From positions 1,798,001-1,862,000 of the forward strand of contig NZ_CP029289.2 of NCBI RefSeq assembly GCF_003201835.2: DNA of 64,000 nucleotides. The letters run 5' to 3'. Below are positions 1 to 10,118 of the stretch, in pieces (positions within the stretch are counted from its first letter, which is position 1; each line of letters starts with the position of its first letter). Below the pieces are notes generated by a model, which saw nothing but the letters and a program-made list of their open reading frames with translations, did no database searches and had not been told where the DNA came from. The position numbers and the translations under genes were made by a program. This stretch comes from Acidianus brierleyi (GTDB lineage Archaea > Thermoproteota > Thermoprotei_A > Sulfolobales > Sulfolobaceae).

Positions 1-599
1 TCAATAGAATAAATATCATGATGTGGAGCAGGAGAAATTGCATCCATGCCTATAGGAATTCTCCTTGTCTTTGAAATAGCCTCGGTAACCTTACTACCAG
101 GTAAATGACCTCCTATACCAGGCTTTGCACCTTGCCCTATTTTTATAACTACACCCAATCCAGCATTCAAAACATCTATATCTACACCAAATCTAGCAGA
201 AGCCCATTGAACAAATATCCTCTTGTGTTTAGCAACTTCAGGATGCAATCCTCCTTCTCCAGTACCTGCTAAAGTTTGCGTAAGATCAGCAGCTTCTGCT
301 ATAACTATATTAGGATTCCCACTTAACGCACCATAAGACATATCACCTAAATACAAAGGGGCCGCCATATCAATTCCAGAAAATCTTAAGGAAAGATCTA
401 CATCATTTTCATAGAGAGTGTTCCTTTCAACTTTAAATTCAATCCTATCTAGAATTCTTAAACTCTCCCTTCTTTTCTGCATTATTTTGAATGGTCTTCC
501 TGTCAAAGCCAAATGTCTTATATGATCTATCTTATCAACAGTCCAAAATTCTGAATCAGTCTGTTTCGGTATAGGTAAATACTTATTTATTATCAGCAT
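1..599 (-). CDS. gltB: Glutamate synthase-like FMN-binding protein, N-terminal part (runs off the left edge)
   Basis: About 199 codons are visible, starting at an ATG at 599. The translation contains the conserved glutamate synthase FMN/Fe-S domain stretches: GTGEGGLHPE, then KIGQGAKPGIGGHLPG, then ISPAPHHDIYS running into the edge. In the family this domain makes glutamate from 2-oxoglutarate and ammonia passed on from glutamine. The short N-terminus before the domain indicates the archaeal stand-alone form without a fused glutaminase. The C-terminus lies outside the window. Other members of the FMN-dependent glutamate-synthase-like superfamily cannot be excluded. Confidence 0.85.
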   Translation of the reverse strand, partial: MLIINKYLPIPKQTDSEFWTVDKIDHIRHLALTGRPFKIMQKRRESLRILDRIEFKVERNTLYENDVDLSLRFSGIDMAAPLYLGDMSYGALSGNPNIVIAEAADLTQTLAGTGEGGLHPEVAKHKRIFVQWASARFGVDIDVLNAGLGVVIKIGQGAKPGIGGHLPGSKVTEAISKTRRIPIGMDAISPAPHHDIYSI

Positions 600-888
600 T
601 ATCAGTCGCAGATTTAAATTTGATAATATTCTTATATATTTGTTAATGAAAATCTAAAAGGTATTTTTTAGTTTAATCCCATGCAAATTTAGGTTTCTAT
701 TTATGATGTATATAGTTCGTATTCATAATCATTATCTTTTATAAGTTACTATATAATTATTGCAGTGGATAATTTTAACAATAATTTAAAGAATAACGTA
801 ATTCATTATAAATTAAACAAGCTTCGACAGAATAAGATAAACATAGTTTAGAACAGAATATCTATTAAGAAAAATATATAATTTATCA
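600..888. other. AT-rich intergenic region
   Basis: This stretch separates the glutamate-synthase-like gene from the S-layer cluster. I see no open frame of useful length, no RNA gene and no clear repeat. It should hold the minus-strand promoter of the glutamate-synthase-like gene and the transcription end of the S-layer operon, but I could not fix either site. Confidence 0.4.
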
Positions 889-1359
889 TTAAGAATGGTC
901 AAGATAGTTTACATTACCTTGAAGAAAATTTACAATAGTTCCTCTACCTACATTATCAGAAGCTAAAGAAATTACATAATTTCTATATAATATCAATATT
1001 ATATAAGAATCATTTTTTTCAAAATTCATTTCTTCATTAACATTCTTAACTAATTTAACGTTATTATAAGAGAAATTATAATGCTTTACTGATTGATTAT
1101 AGAATACCGAAACCAAATTATTATAGAAATTTCTTGCCGACTCGTTGGTAGTAAAATTATATACTATTACAGAAAAATTTCCTTTAGGTCCTAAATAGAT
1201 TGCCTCATATCTATCCGGAGTCTCATTCATTATACACATTTTCTTAAAATTATCGTACTTCTGAGGTAGAAAAAAGGATGGCTCATGATCAATTAACAAA
1301 ATAATTGATAAAAATACTAATGCTATAGCTACAAACAAAAAGACATATCTATACTTCAT
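889..1359 (-). CDS. Small membrane-anchored extracellular protein, third gene of the S-layer operon
   Basis: A 156-residue protein of unknown function. Residues about 5-25 form one hydrophobic segment (signal anchor or signal peptide). The remainder is polar and holds several N-x-S/T sequons (NFT, NES, NQS, NFS, NDS), as expected for a glycosylated outward-facing domain. It starts 33 nt after the slaB stop with a GGTG Shine-Dalgarno about 9 nt before the ATG, so it is probably translated from the slaAB transcript. The divergent gene at 7132 has the same plan of N-terminal anchor plus a small glycosylated domain, with only weak visible sequence similarity. I infer, but cannot show, an accessory role at the cell surface. 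Confidence 0.7.
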   Translation of the reverse strand: MKYRYVFLFVAIALVFLSIILLIDHEPSFFLPQKYDNFKKMCIMNETPDRYEAIYLGPKGNFSVIVYNFTTNESARNFYNNLVSVFYNQSVKHYNFSYNNVKLVKNVNEEMNFEKNDSYIILILYRNYVISLASDNVGRGTIVNFLQGNVNYLDHS

Positions 1360-1363
1360 ATAA

Positions 1364-1391
1364 AAACACCAAAATAACTTAAAAAAAGAGA
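1364..1391 (-). terminator. T-rich tract after slaB
   Basis: On the minus strand the slaB stop is followed at once by a run of seven T and further short T runs. Archaeal RNA polymerase terminates at such T-rich tracts without needing a hairpin. Because the next gene follows within 33 nt and has its own Shine-Dalgarno, this is more likely a leaky site than a full stop. Confidence 0.4.
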
Positions 1392-2732
1392 TTAACTTAT
1401 TTTCCTTAATACTAAAATTATCGCTACTATACCTAATATTAATCCAACTATAGCTGCTGCTAAAGCTCCGTAAACTATTCCCGAAAGAGAGGAGTAATCA
1501 GACTTTAATGTAGTTTCAGTATTACTTAAACTAATTACTGTAGAATTAAGTGAACTTTCTTCAGACTTTAACGTATTTACTTCGGTTGACAGAGAACTTG
1601 CGGTACTAGATAAGCTTGATACTGATGTACTTAGACTACTTATTGATGAATTCAAACTCTTTATTTCATGATTTATAGTACTAATGTCATTATATAAGGT
1701 ACTAATATTACTATTCAAATCAGATATCTTAGTTAAAGTTTCATTAATCAAGTTTGTCAGAGAGTTTATTTCACGATTAATCTGAGTAAAGTAAGGCATA
1801 GGATTAAGCTGGACATCTGTAAATATCTCCTTCATTGCACTGTATCCTGAATATGATGCATTAATCATTAAGTATCCTTCTGTTGGCACATTAGATATAT
1901 TGTACGTAAACTCATACATTCCAATAGTAGAATTATAAGTTGCAGACTCTGTCATACCATTAAATGTGACTGTTACAGTTGCAGTACTTACTGGGGCTCC
2001 TTCAAAATCTACTGTCACGTAACCAGTTAACATTGAATCTCCTATAGTTATTATCTCATTAGGATTGGAAACCTTAGCGTAAGTAGTTCCATTATAATAC
2101 ATTAGATTTACCTGAGTTAACTCAACTTGTAATTCTTCGACTAAAACTGTATATTTAAACGTATAAGTTTGAGGAGCTACTACAGTTATAGTCTTCGTTA
2201 GAGGAACATATGGCGAAGGAGGTACTATACTAACGGAATATGTTCCAGAAGGTAGCATGAACATTGCAACACCAGTAGAATTAGTAGTCTTAGTTATTCC
2301 CATTATAGTTACGCTTGCTCCAGATACTGGAACATTCTCAGGATTATAGATCTCTATATATACAGTAGCTAATTGAGGTTCATATTGGATAGTAGTCGAA
2401 TTCGTAAAACCTTTTGAATTTCCTACTAAAACGCTATACGTACCATATGCTGTATCAGTTGTTGGAAATGTAAATAGATCAATTTCATAAACGCCAGTAG
2501 AAGATGAATTGCCAGATTGAACAGCTATGGTTGTCCCATTAGGAGCTTTTAACACAGCATTAACTTCGACATTTGGCGCCGTAGTACCTAATACTATTAC
2601 TGTTTGTCCAGGATGATATATCTGTTGGGAAGTAGCTACAGTTATACCTACAGTGGAAGCAAAAACAGTAGAAACTCCAGAAACTACGAACAACGCAAAT
2701 AATATGGAAATTAGATACCTAAATGATTTCAT
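1392..2732 (-). CDS. slaB: S-layer stalk protein SlaB
   Basis: A 446-residue S-layer protein that anchors the SlaA lattice to the membrane. An N-terminal signal peptide occupies residues 1 to about 25. Beta-rich Ig-like domains cover about 30-310, one with a carboxypeptidase-regulatory-like look around 120-195. A long Ser/Asn/Leu heptad coiled coil spans about 315-415, and a C-terminal transmembrane helix with a short basic tail (LRKIS) ends the protein. This order matches Sulfolobales SlaB, in which a trimeric coiled coil spans the pseudo-periplasm. The start is supported by an AGGTGATT Shine-Dalgarno. It lies 45 nt downstream of slaA, with a T-rich tract between them that could lower its expression. 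Confidence 0.95.
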   Translation of the reverse strand: MKSFRYLISILFALFVVSGVSTVFASTVGITVATSQQIYHPGQTVIVLGTTAPNVEVNAVLKAPNGTTIAVQSGNSSSTGVYEIDLFTFPTTDTAYGTYSVLVGNSKGFTNSTTIQYEPQLATVYIEIYNPENVPVSGASVTIMGITKTTNSTGVAMFMLPSGTYSVSIVPPSPYVPLTKTITVVAPQTYTFKYTVLVEELQVELTQVNLMYYNGTTYAKVSNPNEIITIGDSMLTGYVTVDFEGAPVSTATVTVTFNGMTESATYNSTIGMYEFTYNISNVPTEGYLMINASYSGYSAMKEIFTDVQLNPMPYFTQINREINSLTNLINETLTKISDLNSNISTLYNDISTINHEIKSLNSSISSLSTSVSSLSSTASSLSTEVNTLKSEESSLNSTVISLSNTETTLKSDYSSLSGIVYGALAAAIVGLILGIVAIILVLRKIS

Positions 2733-2748
2733 ACTTAATCACCTAATC

Positions 2749-2776
2749 TAAATAAAACAAAAGAAATAAAAAACAT
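2749..2776 (-). terminator. Partial terminator between slaA and slaB
   Basis: The slaA stop is followed on the minus strand by a run of six T and then two runs of four T. Slab geometry needs much more SlaA than SlaB, and a leaky T-tract terminator here would achieve that. This is inference from base composition only. Confidence 0.45.
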
Positions 2777-2777
2777 T

Positions 2778-5700
2778 TTAACTTACAACTTGGACCTGCT
2801 CTGTGAATTCTGCTGGTATATATGGAATGGTCAAGTTAGCATTCCTTGCTAGGAACATTGTCACATTATATGTGCCAGGCATAGATGGAGTCCATACTAA
2901 TCCTTCTGTAAATGTTGATCCAGCTGGTACTACAGTTTGTCCAATTAATATTGGAGTTACTACTGTGGTTCCTACATGAACTTCTACTGCAAACCATACT
3001 GTTGCATTAACATCTCCAGTATTCTTTACTGTAAATAATAGATCATATGATTGATTAGCCGTTAATTGAGTTACAGCAGCTCCTGTTGTCTCACTAATTG
3101 CCTGGAAGCTTACTAACTGGAACTTTATAACTATTTGCCCTACGTAGAAGTACGCATTACTAGATTGTTCTAATAGCACAGATTTGCCATTTATATATAG
3201 AGATGGAGTATATTGATTAGGTATTTCTGTTACACTAGTATTTACTAGGATTGGATTAACTACTCCAGTCTTTATTGGTAATACACCAGGCATTCCTTCA
3301 TATGATCCGTATGCACTATATGGTACAACTCTTAGTTCTCCTGAATAGTTATCTGTTGGAACTGGTATTCCGTCAATTATTTCGTATTGTTCTACCAATG
3401 GTAATGTAGTTAAAACTCCAGTAACTGGATTCCTTACAGTTACATTAAATGTGGATTTTAATCCTACTAAATCTGGTGCAATTACTGATACTGTTACTAA
3501 TTCACCAGCAGAAGTTGTTGGGAATGGAACTACATTAACAGTGCTATTAGTAATTACAGTTCCATTATACATTATTTCAGTTTCAGGCTGAACTTGAGCA
3601 AAGTCTACTTGTCCTACAGTGTATGTCTTTACGCTACCATATGCTGCTACTATTCCCTTACCTGGTGCTGTTATTTGAGTGAAAGACCATTGATTACCTA
3701 TTACCGTTGCAGTGTCAGTTATGTTAACGTTCAAAGCTGTTAAACCGTTTAAGGTTGTAAATACTCCTGGTTCTCCTTCCCAAGCGGTTGTCGGAATATC
3801 AATTGACCAATATCCTGTACCATTTAAGTTAACATAATACCCTACTCCAGCTGCAGATACCATAGTACCAGACGTAAATGTATCTCCAGCAACTTCAGAA
3901 CTTGCCTCTGCTAATTGTGCAGATAATATTTGTCCATACACGTCTAAAGCTCCATTAGGTGAGACTAAATTATCATTTGTATTGTTAGATGGATGCTGGA
4001 ATAATGTGAATAATGGGCTTCCTAATAATATCTCTATTCCACCATATGGACCTTCTACTGGAGGAGCTACTACCATAACTTGAGGTACTTCGTCATTAAC
4101 GGATATTGTCTGAACATGATATTGAGTTACGGAAGATGTTATTGTACTTAATGTGCTAACTGGATTAATTACATAGAAGTATGCTGTAGTGCCTGGAGTA
4201 AATGTATATCCAGCAGTAGTTAATCCATTCATTGGTGCTGTAGAATTGCCCATATATACAATACCACTAAATATGGAGTTTCCAGCAGAATTTTCACTAA
4301 TTATAGCAGACTGATCATTTTCCACCTTTACTAAAGCTCCTGTTCCATTCCATGCAGTAAAGTTGGCATATAAGAACGCTAAGTTTGTTATTTTTATGTT
4401 ATGAGCTTGAACTAATCCTGGTGCATATACTGTCACATTAACTGGAGCTCCTGGATTCGCAGAACCTACTGAAGACATTATTTTCATTGGTGCAGCTAAT
4501 ATTTCATCAGACGCTAGAGCTGATAATTTCGATACTGGAGATGTATATGCTACAGTGAACGTCATTCCTATTAATTGATTTGCAGTTAAAGGTTTCCCAG
4601 TTATATCGCTTTCAGGTATATAATTACTATCAATAACTAAGAAGTACCCAGTAACTCCATCATATGTTCCCTTAACTAGCTCATAATTAAATGTTGTAGT
4701 GAAGTTACCGCTATCTGGTTTTGTCTCAGTTGCTGATAAAGATATGTTTTGTACAGTAGCACCAGTTGGTATATAATATAATGGTAACGTTAAATCACTA
4801 CTAGAGTTGACCACAACCAAATTTCCAGTAACGCTTAATACTGAATTTGGCAATGTTTGACCTTCCTGTGTATCTATTATTGAGACGTCTACATAGTGAG
4901 TATCAGTAAATACTGCAGGATTTGCTACATATGATGGTATATATGCTACACCAGATGTTGTAAAGGTTGACTGTGTTGGTGGTTCTAAGTATACTACTGG
5001 TGCTATAACCTGGAATGTAACTAACACGCTTAATGGAGAATCTACTACATAGTCATATATTTCGACTTGCATCGTTGTGCCTGGAGATATTGGCTCTATA
5101 TGTAATAGGAATAATGTGAAGTTAAATTGTCCGTTTCCTGTTGGAGAAGTTATTGTAGATGGAACTTCAAATTGTCCTAAGTTATAATATGCTACTGTTC
5201 CATTAGAGAATGTTACTTTTACTGTAGCATTAGCTATTTGAGTACCGTTGTATTCCAATAATGAGTAAGTCTTTTCATTAATTACATTCAAGGTAGTTAA
5301 TTTACCGAATGCTAAATTAGGTTCATAGTAATTGAATACTATGTGAGTTGTAGTATTAGGTAAGGTAGTTACAGTAGGACTTACTAACGTCAAGTTAGGA
5401 GTTAATGTTTGAACTGCTACTAAAGATGATGTATTAGTTGGTATGAAAGTGCCAGTAATGTACCAATATGCAGCTCCTATATCATTTGTTGCGTATGCAA
5501 CAATCTTTGTAGTGCTGAAGTCTTGTGCTGGTAATACTATTGTTGTTACATTATAGTAGGAATTCTGAGTAACTACTATTTGAGGTCCAAAACTTAACTG
5601 TATTAAAGTACCAAACATAGGACTACCTGGAGATACTTCTGGAACTGTTATCTTTGCTGTTTTAATTACAGCTCCAGTTATAGTGCTTATAAATTGTAGA

Positions 5701-6875
5701 TATACTGCATGTAAGTAGTTAGTTACGCTAAAGTTTGTTACATTGTCAAAAGCAGATATATATAGCTCACTTGGAGTTGTTGAAGATACAGTTACAGACT
5801 GTGGGACAGTTTCTTTAATCTGCCCAGTTACCATATATGATGAGTTATAACTAAATGGATCATAGAATTCCTCACTTATTACAGTTGCAGTAGTAAAATA
5901 TTTACCAGTTATAAGTGTATAGTAGTTAACTGGGACTCCATCAGTCTCATAAGTAGAGTTTGAGGTAGCATAAATAGTGTAATTACCAGTATATACACTA
6001 TTCTGGAATACTGTAGTAGTTGAAGAGTCTCCAACTGCGAACGTGGTAGTATTCCTTGTATTAGATATTAGTGTAGGCAAGTAAGATACGTTCTCGTAAA
6101 ATGTCATAGAATCCTTACCTATCATAGTTTGATTGAACGGATCATACTGGAATGCAGGATCATATACAAAGGATTCCCATGTAGAGTTTATCGGTACATA
6201 ATTTTCAGTAGTATATACACTTATCGTATATGAGGAGGCACTATTTTGTAATACATTTAATGTTAACGACTGACCAGAAGATACTACTGTAACACTCGTA
6301 GCAGAAGAGGCTGCTGGATCTTGAGTTGGAATATTATATACGTTTAATATGTCAGTTGTTGTCTTGGCATAATCTTCTACTTTTACAGGAGAAGAATTTA
6401 GTGTATTTACCTTCAATGCATAATTAACATAAACTGGCATACCCGAGGGATAGAGAACATATCCGCCTGTCGAATTTACTACTTCTTTATAAGTAACACC
6501 ATTAATTTTTACTGTAGTATTTTGGTTGAAACCTAAGAGTAAGTAGAATGTGTTAGTACCTGGTACCCAGTAGAAATCTTGATAATCTCCAGCTAATGAA
6601 TAATGTACACCATTAGCTACAATATATGTGTCTGTAGCTAATTCTACTAATGCTTGAGTTACGTTGCTAGAAGCTACTGATCCTAAAGTTGGATTGTTTA
6701 TAGCAATTAATGTTACACCTGCTAATGGCAATACTGGTATGTTAGATACTATCTGAACATTGCTAGTTGCGGCATTTGTTGGGAATGGTATTCCCATGAA
6801 TATTTCAAATGATAGCAAGAACAAAATACCTATAGAAATACCTTTTAAGACTTTTAGATCCATACTACTTTTCAC
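2778..6875 (-). CDS. slaA: S-layer lattice protein SlaA
   Basis: A 1,365-residue outer S-layer subunit that forms the porous canopy around the cell. The N-terminus has a signal peptide (hydrophobic stretch about residues 12-35, ending near NAA). The rest is Thr/Ser/Val/Asn-rich, predominantly beta, with many N-x-S/T sequons and no C-terminal membrane helix, so it must be held by SlaB encoded just downstream. Length and position match Sulfolobales SlaA. The start is either the GTG at 6875 or the ATG four codons later at 6863; the TATA box at 6901-6909 places transcription start at about 6876-6880, so the message has almost no leader from GTG and about 14 nt from ATG. Confidence 0.95.
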   Translation of the reverse strand: MKSSMDLKVLKGISIGILFLLSFEIFMGIPFPTNAATSNVQIVSNIPVLPLAGVTLIAINNPTLGSVASSNVTQALVELATDTYIVANGVHYSLAGDYQDFYWVPGTNTFYLLLGFNQNTTVKINGVTYKEVVNSTGGYVLYPSGMPVYVNYALKVNTLNSSPVKVEDYAKTTTDILNVYNIPTQDPAASSATSVTVVSSGQSLTLNVLQNSASSYTISVYTTENYVPINSTWESFVYDPAFQYDPFNQTMIGKDSMTFYENVSYLPTLISNTRNTTTFAVGDSSTTTVFQNSVYTGNYTIYATSNSTYETDGVPVNYYTLITGKYFTTATVISEEFYDPFSYNSSYMVTGQIKETVPQSVTVSSTTPSELYISAFDNVTNFSVTNYLHAVYLQFISTITGAVIKTAKITVPEVSPGSPMFGTLIQLSFGPQIVVTQNSYYNVTTIVLPAQDFSTTKIVAYATNDIGAAYWYITGTFIPTNTSSLVAVQTLTPNLTLVSPTVTTLPNTTTHIVFNYYEPNLAFGKLTTLNVINEKTYSLLEYNGTQIANATVKVTFSNGTVAYYNLGQFEVPSTITSPTGNGQFNFTLFLLHIEPISPGTTMQVEIYDYVVDSPLSVLVTFQVIAPVVYLEPPTQSTFTTSGVAYIPSYVANPAVFTDTHYVDVSIIDTQEGQTLPNSVLSVTGNLVVVNSSSDLTLPLYYIPTGATVQNISLSATETKPDSGNFTTTFNYELVKGTYDGVTGYFLVIDSNYIPESDITGKPLTANQLIGMTFTVAYTSPVSKLSALASDEILAAPMKIMSSVGSANPGAPVNVTVYAPGLVQAHNIKITNLAFLYANFTAWNGTGALVKVENDQSAIISENSAGNSIFSGIVYMGNSTAPMNGLTTAGYTFTPGTTAYFYVINPVSTLSTITSSVTQYHVQTISVNDEVPQVMVVAPPVEGPYGGIEILLGSPLFTLFQHPSNNTNDNLVSPNGALDVYGQILSAQLAEASSEVAGDTFTSGTMVSAAGVGYYVNLNGTGYWSIDIPTTAWEGEPGVFTTLNGLTALNVNITDTATVIGNQWSFTQITAPGKGIVAAYGSVKTYTVGQVDFAQVQPETEIMYNGTVITNSTVNVVPFPTTSAGELVTVSVIAPDLVGLKSTFNVTVRNPVTGVLTTLPLVEQYEIIDGIPVPTDNYSGELRVVPYSAYGSYEGMPGVLPIKTGVVNPILVNTSVTEIPNQYTPSLYINGKSVLLEQSSNAYFYVGQIVIKFQLVSFQAISETTGAAVTQLTANQSYDLLFTVKNTGDVNATVWFAVEVHVGTTVVTPILIGQTVVPAGSTFTEGLVWTPSMPGTYNVTMFLARNANLTIPYIPAEFTEQVQVVS

Positions 6876-6900
6876 TGGTCATTATCTAACAAAGTATCGT

Positions 6901-6909
6901 TTATAAAAT
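6901..6909 (-). promoter_or_regulatory. slaA promoter TATA box
   Basis: The minus strand reads TTTTATAAA, a good crenarchaeal box A, about 26 nt upstream of the GTG start of slaA. The 256-bp divergent region upstream is very A/T-rich and contains the palindrome ACGCGT at about 6993-6998. The S-layer gene is among the most highly expressed in Sulfolobales, which fits the strong box. Confidence 0.65.
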
Positions 6910-7102
6910 ATATGACACAAAATGTATACTATGAATTTAAACATAAATTGAAAGTAAAAACAACGATTTAAAAAGATTTCTTTTTTATTTTTAACGCGTT
7001 TTTTATTTTGTCCAACATTTAACATATATTACAGTTAAGTTCTAATTATAGGATAAATTACTATCATTTTTAAATAGTATACTACAGTAAACTTATGAAT
7101 AA

Positions 7103-7110
7103 TTTTAAAT
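7103..7110 (+). promoter_or_regulatory. TATA box for the gene at 7132
   Basis: TTTTAAAT is centred about 26 nt before the ATG at 7132, which predicts a leaderless message. It is divergent from the slaA promoter. Confidence 0.5.
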
Positions 7111-7131
7111 CTAGAGTATGGAGATTCTTAT

Positions 7132-7716
<585 letters not shown>

Positions 7717-7750
7717 AACAACTTATTTTGCACTTCTACATAAAAATCTT

Positions 7751-8467
7751 ATGACAAATGATTTCATTATCGAAAGTGTAGGAAAAAGAATTTCTGGAGA
7801 TATAGTTTGGAGTTCTAACATAGGCCTTTCTATGAGAAAGTGGAGGGAAACTTTTGGTATTTCGCAAGCCGAAATTGCAAGGATTCTAGGAATATCTCAA
7901 TCAGTTATCGCAGATTATGAAAGAAATAAGAGACAGCCAGGCTCTTTGTTTATCAAAAGATTTGTTGAGTCTTTAATACAAATAGATGGTAGAAATGGAT
8001 TTAAAGTAATTAAAGAGCTTGCAAAATCCTTTACTCTCAATTTTTCTTTTATAATTGATATGAGAGATTTTGTAACTCCACTTCATCTTCAAGACATAAT
8101 AGTAGCTTTGGATGGAGTTCCAGTAAATTCTACAGTTAATAATGATCAAATTTACGGTTATGTTATAACAGATAGTATAAAAGCTATAACTGCCTTAAAC
8201 GGTATGGAATTTTATCAGTTTTTATCTATATCTTTTAATAAAATAATAGTATTTACTAAGGTTACTTCTGGTAGATCTCCTGCAATAGCTCTTAAGATTG
8301 CACCAATAAAGCCTCAAATAATAGTTTTACATAGACCTATAAGGATGGATCCTCTTTCAATATATCTCATGGATAAAGAAGGTATAACAGTTATAGTATC
8401 TTTTAAGAAAAATGAGGAAGATATAATGAAGTCACTTAGGAGTCTTGGCTCCCTGTCAGAATCATAA
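7751..8467 (+). CDS. HTH transcriptional regulator (XRE/Cro type) with a conserved archaeal C-terminal domain
   Basis: 238 residues. Residues about 25-75 form a Cro/CI-type helix-turn-helix (MRKWRETFGISQAEIARILG, then SQSVIADYERNKRQPGS). The remaining 160 residues form an alpha/beta domain I cannot match to a known ligand-binding fold. It is probably a DNA-binding regulator; its target is unknown. The 3' end overlaps the convergent NAC gene by 32 nt. Confidence 0.8.
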   Translation: MTNDFIIESVGKRISGDIVWSSNIGLSMRKWRETFGISQAEIARILGISQSVIADYERNKRQPGSLFIKRFVESLIQIDGRNGFKVIKELAKSFTLNFSFIIDMRDFVTPLHLQDIIVALDGVPVNSTVNNDQIYGYVITDSIKAITALNGMEFYQFLSISFNKIIVFTKVTSGRSPAIALKIAPIKPQIIVLHRPIRMDPLSIYLMDKEGITVIVSFKKNEEDIMKSLRSLGSLSES

Positions 8468-8789
8468 TTGCTTTTGCTATATCTCCGTTTGCTTTTTCTA
8501 AAGCTTCTCTTGCTTCAGCTTCGCTCTTTCCTGTTTGTTCTGCAATAAACTTTACATCTTCTTCCTTAATTTCTTTCCCTGTACTCTCCTCGTTCTTCTC
8601 TTCTCTTTTTTCTCCTCCCATAATTATTATAGCTTCTTGTCCCATTGCAACTGTTTTTGTTACAGTTGGGGATTCGATTATTATCTTCCCATTTTGTGTC
8701 TCAATTATAACTCTAGTAGCGTCAATATTCTCAGTTTTTATTCCCATTCTTTCCAAATTTTTCATATCTTTTGGCTTTATCTTCATCAT
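8436..8789 (-). CDS. nac: Nascent polypeptide-associated complex protein (archaeal NAC)
   Basis: The protein is about 117 residues. An N-terminal NAC beta-barrel domain (residues about 1-65) is followed by a charged linker and a C-terminal UBA-like domain (about 75-115, with AEQTGKSEAEAREALEKA). Archaeal NAC homodimers bind the ribosome near the exit tunnel and shield nascent chains. I place the start at the ATG pair 8789/8786, because a TATA-like box near 8812-8822 lies about 26 nt upstream; the longer reading frame back to 8840 would need transcription to start further upstream. It is divergent from RNase J, so the two share a promoter region. Confidence 0.9.
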   Translation of the reverse strand: MMKIKPKDMKNLERMGIKTENIDATRVIIETQNGKIIIESPTVTKTVAMGQEAIIIMGGEKREEKNEESTGKEIKEEDVKFIAEQTGKSEAEAREALEKANGDIAKAIMILTGSQDS

Positions 8790-8841
8790 TATAATATAGT
8801 TATACTCAAACTTAATATTTGCGGTTACGGATTTTAGCAAA

Positions 8842-10107
8842 ATGAATTACAAAATAAAGATACTAGGTGGAGGACAGGAAGTAGGCAGAGCTGGAATAGA
8901 AGTATCTAATGAACAAGAGAGCATTATATTAGACTATGGAGTTAATTTTAGTCCAGACGATTCTCCTAATTTTCCTTTGCAAGAAATGCCTTCTAAAGTT
9001 GACGGTTTCGTAGTATCTCATGCTCATTTAGATCACGTTGGCGCTTTGCCAATTTATCAGATTTCAACAACAAAACCAGTTTATGGCACAAGACTAACTA
9101 AACAAATTGCAGAATTGATAATAAAAGACTTTCTTAAGATCTCTGGAGCTAAGGTTCCATATGAATGGGTTGAATTAAGAAAGACTATGGATAATTTCCA
9201 GACATTTGATTATAATAAAGAGTTTCAAATTGGTTCCTTTGCTATAAAAACCTCTAATGCAGGCCATATTCCTGGCAGTGCAATAACTTTAGTTAAGACT
9301 GAAAAAGGAGATGTAGCATATACTGGAGATATTAATTTGGCTAATACTAAGTTAATGAGGCCTGCTGATTTAGAAATAATGAAGTCAGCGAAAGTGATAG
9401 TTACTGAAGCCACGTATGGTAGATTCAATCACCCTGAAAGAAAGAACGTTATTGATGAGTTCTATAGTTCTATCCTTGAGGTTTTAGAAGGTGGAGGAAC
9501 CGTCTTAGTTCCAGCTTTTAGTCTGTCTAGGAGTCAAGAAATTTTAGCTATATTGGCTGAGAAAGAAATTCCTTATCCTGTATATTATGATGGTATGTCT
9601 AGGACAATCATGGAATTGATGATAAATAATCCAGAGTATATTAACGATATAGACAATCTAAGAAAAGCATACAATGAGTTTAGATATGTAAGAGGATGGG
9701 AAGATAGGAATAAAGCATGGAAAAATAATGGAGTAATAGTAGCTAGTGCTGGAATGCTTAAAGGAGGACCTGCAGTCTATTATTATAAGAAACTAGCGGA
9801 AAATCCTAAAAACGGTATTTTCCTAGTAAGTTATCAGGCTGAGAATACTCCAGGTAGAAAATTACTAGAAGCAGGTAAGTTTACTGATGAATCTCCTTTG
9901 CTTAAAGCCAGATTTGAGATGTTTGATTTTTCAAGCCACGCAGGTAATAGACAGTTAATGGATATAGTTAAATCCTCGTCTGCTCTAGAGAAAGTTATAA
10001 TAGTTCACGCATCATTAGATAACGCTCAACATTTTGCGGAAATGGTTAAGGAAGAACTAGGGGTTGAAGTTAAAGTTCCAGAAAACGGTGAGGAGATTGA
10101 TGTATAG
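8842..10107 (+). CDS. rnj: RNase J, 5'-3' exoribonuclease of the beta-CASP family
   Basis: 421 residues. A metallo-beta-lactamase fold with the zinc motif HAHLDH at about 60-65, a later His in NAGHIPGS, TGDI, and the beta-CASP insert and C-terminal SSHAG and HASLDNAQH motifs. It lacks the KH domains of archaeal CPSF-type paralogues, as expected for crenarchaeal RNase J. The family degrades RNA from the 5' end in a manner dependent on 5' phosphorylation. It begins a co-directional run of genes: ThrRS-ed follows after 11 nt. Confidence 0.9.
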   Translation: MNYKIKILGGGQEVGRAGIEVSNEQESIILDYGVNFSPDDSPNFPLQEMPSKVDGFVVSHAHLDHVGALPIYQISTTKPVYGTRLTKQIAELIIKDFLKISGAKVPYEWVELRKTMDNFQTFDYNKEFQIGSFAIKTSNAGHIPGSAITLVKTEKGDVAYTGDINLANTKLMRPADLEIMKSAKVIVTEATYGRFNHPERKNVIDEFYSSILEVLEGGGTVLVPAFSLSRSQEILAILAEKEIPYPVYYDGMSRTIMELMINNPEYINDIDNLRKAYNEFRYVRGWEDRNKAWKNNGVIVASAGMLKGGPAVYYYKKLAENPKNGIFLVSYQAENTPGRKLLEAGKFTDESPLLKARFEMFDFSSHAGNRQLMDIVKSSSALEKVIIVHASLDNAQHFAEMVKEELGVEVKVPENGEEIDV

Positions 10108-10118
10108 GTGTAAGCTAA

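Noticed and set aside
8790..8840. Longer start for the NAC protein
   Set aside because: The additional residues are not part of the NAC domain, and the TATA box position implies transcription starts after this segment.
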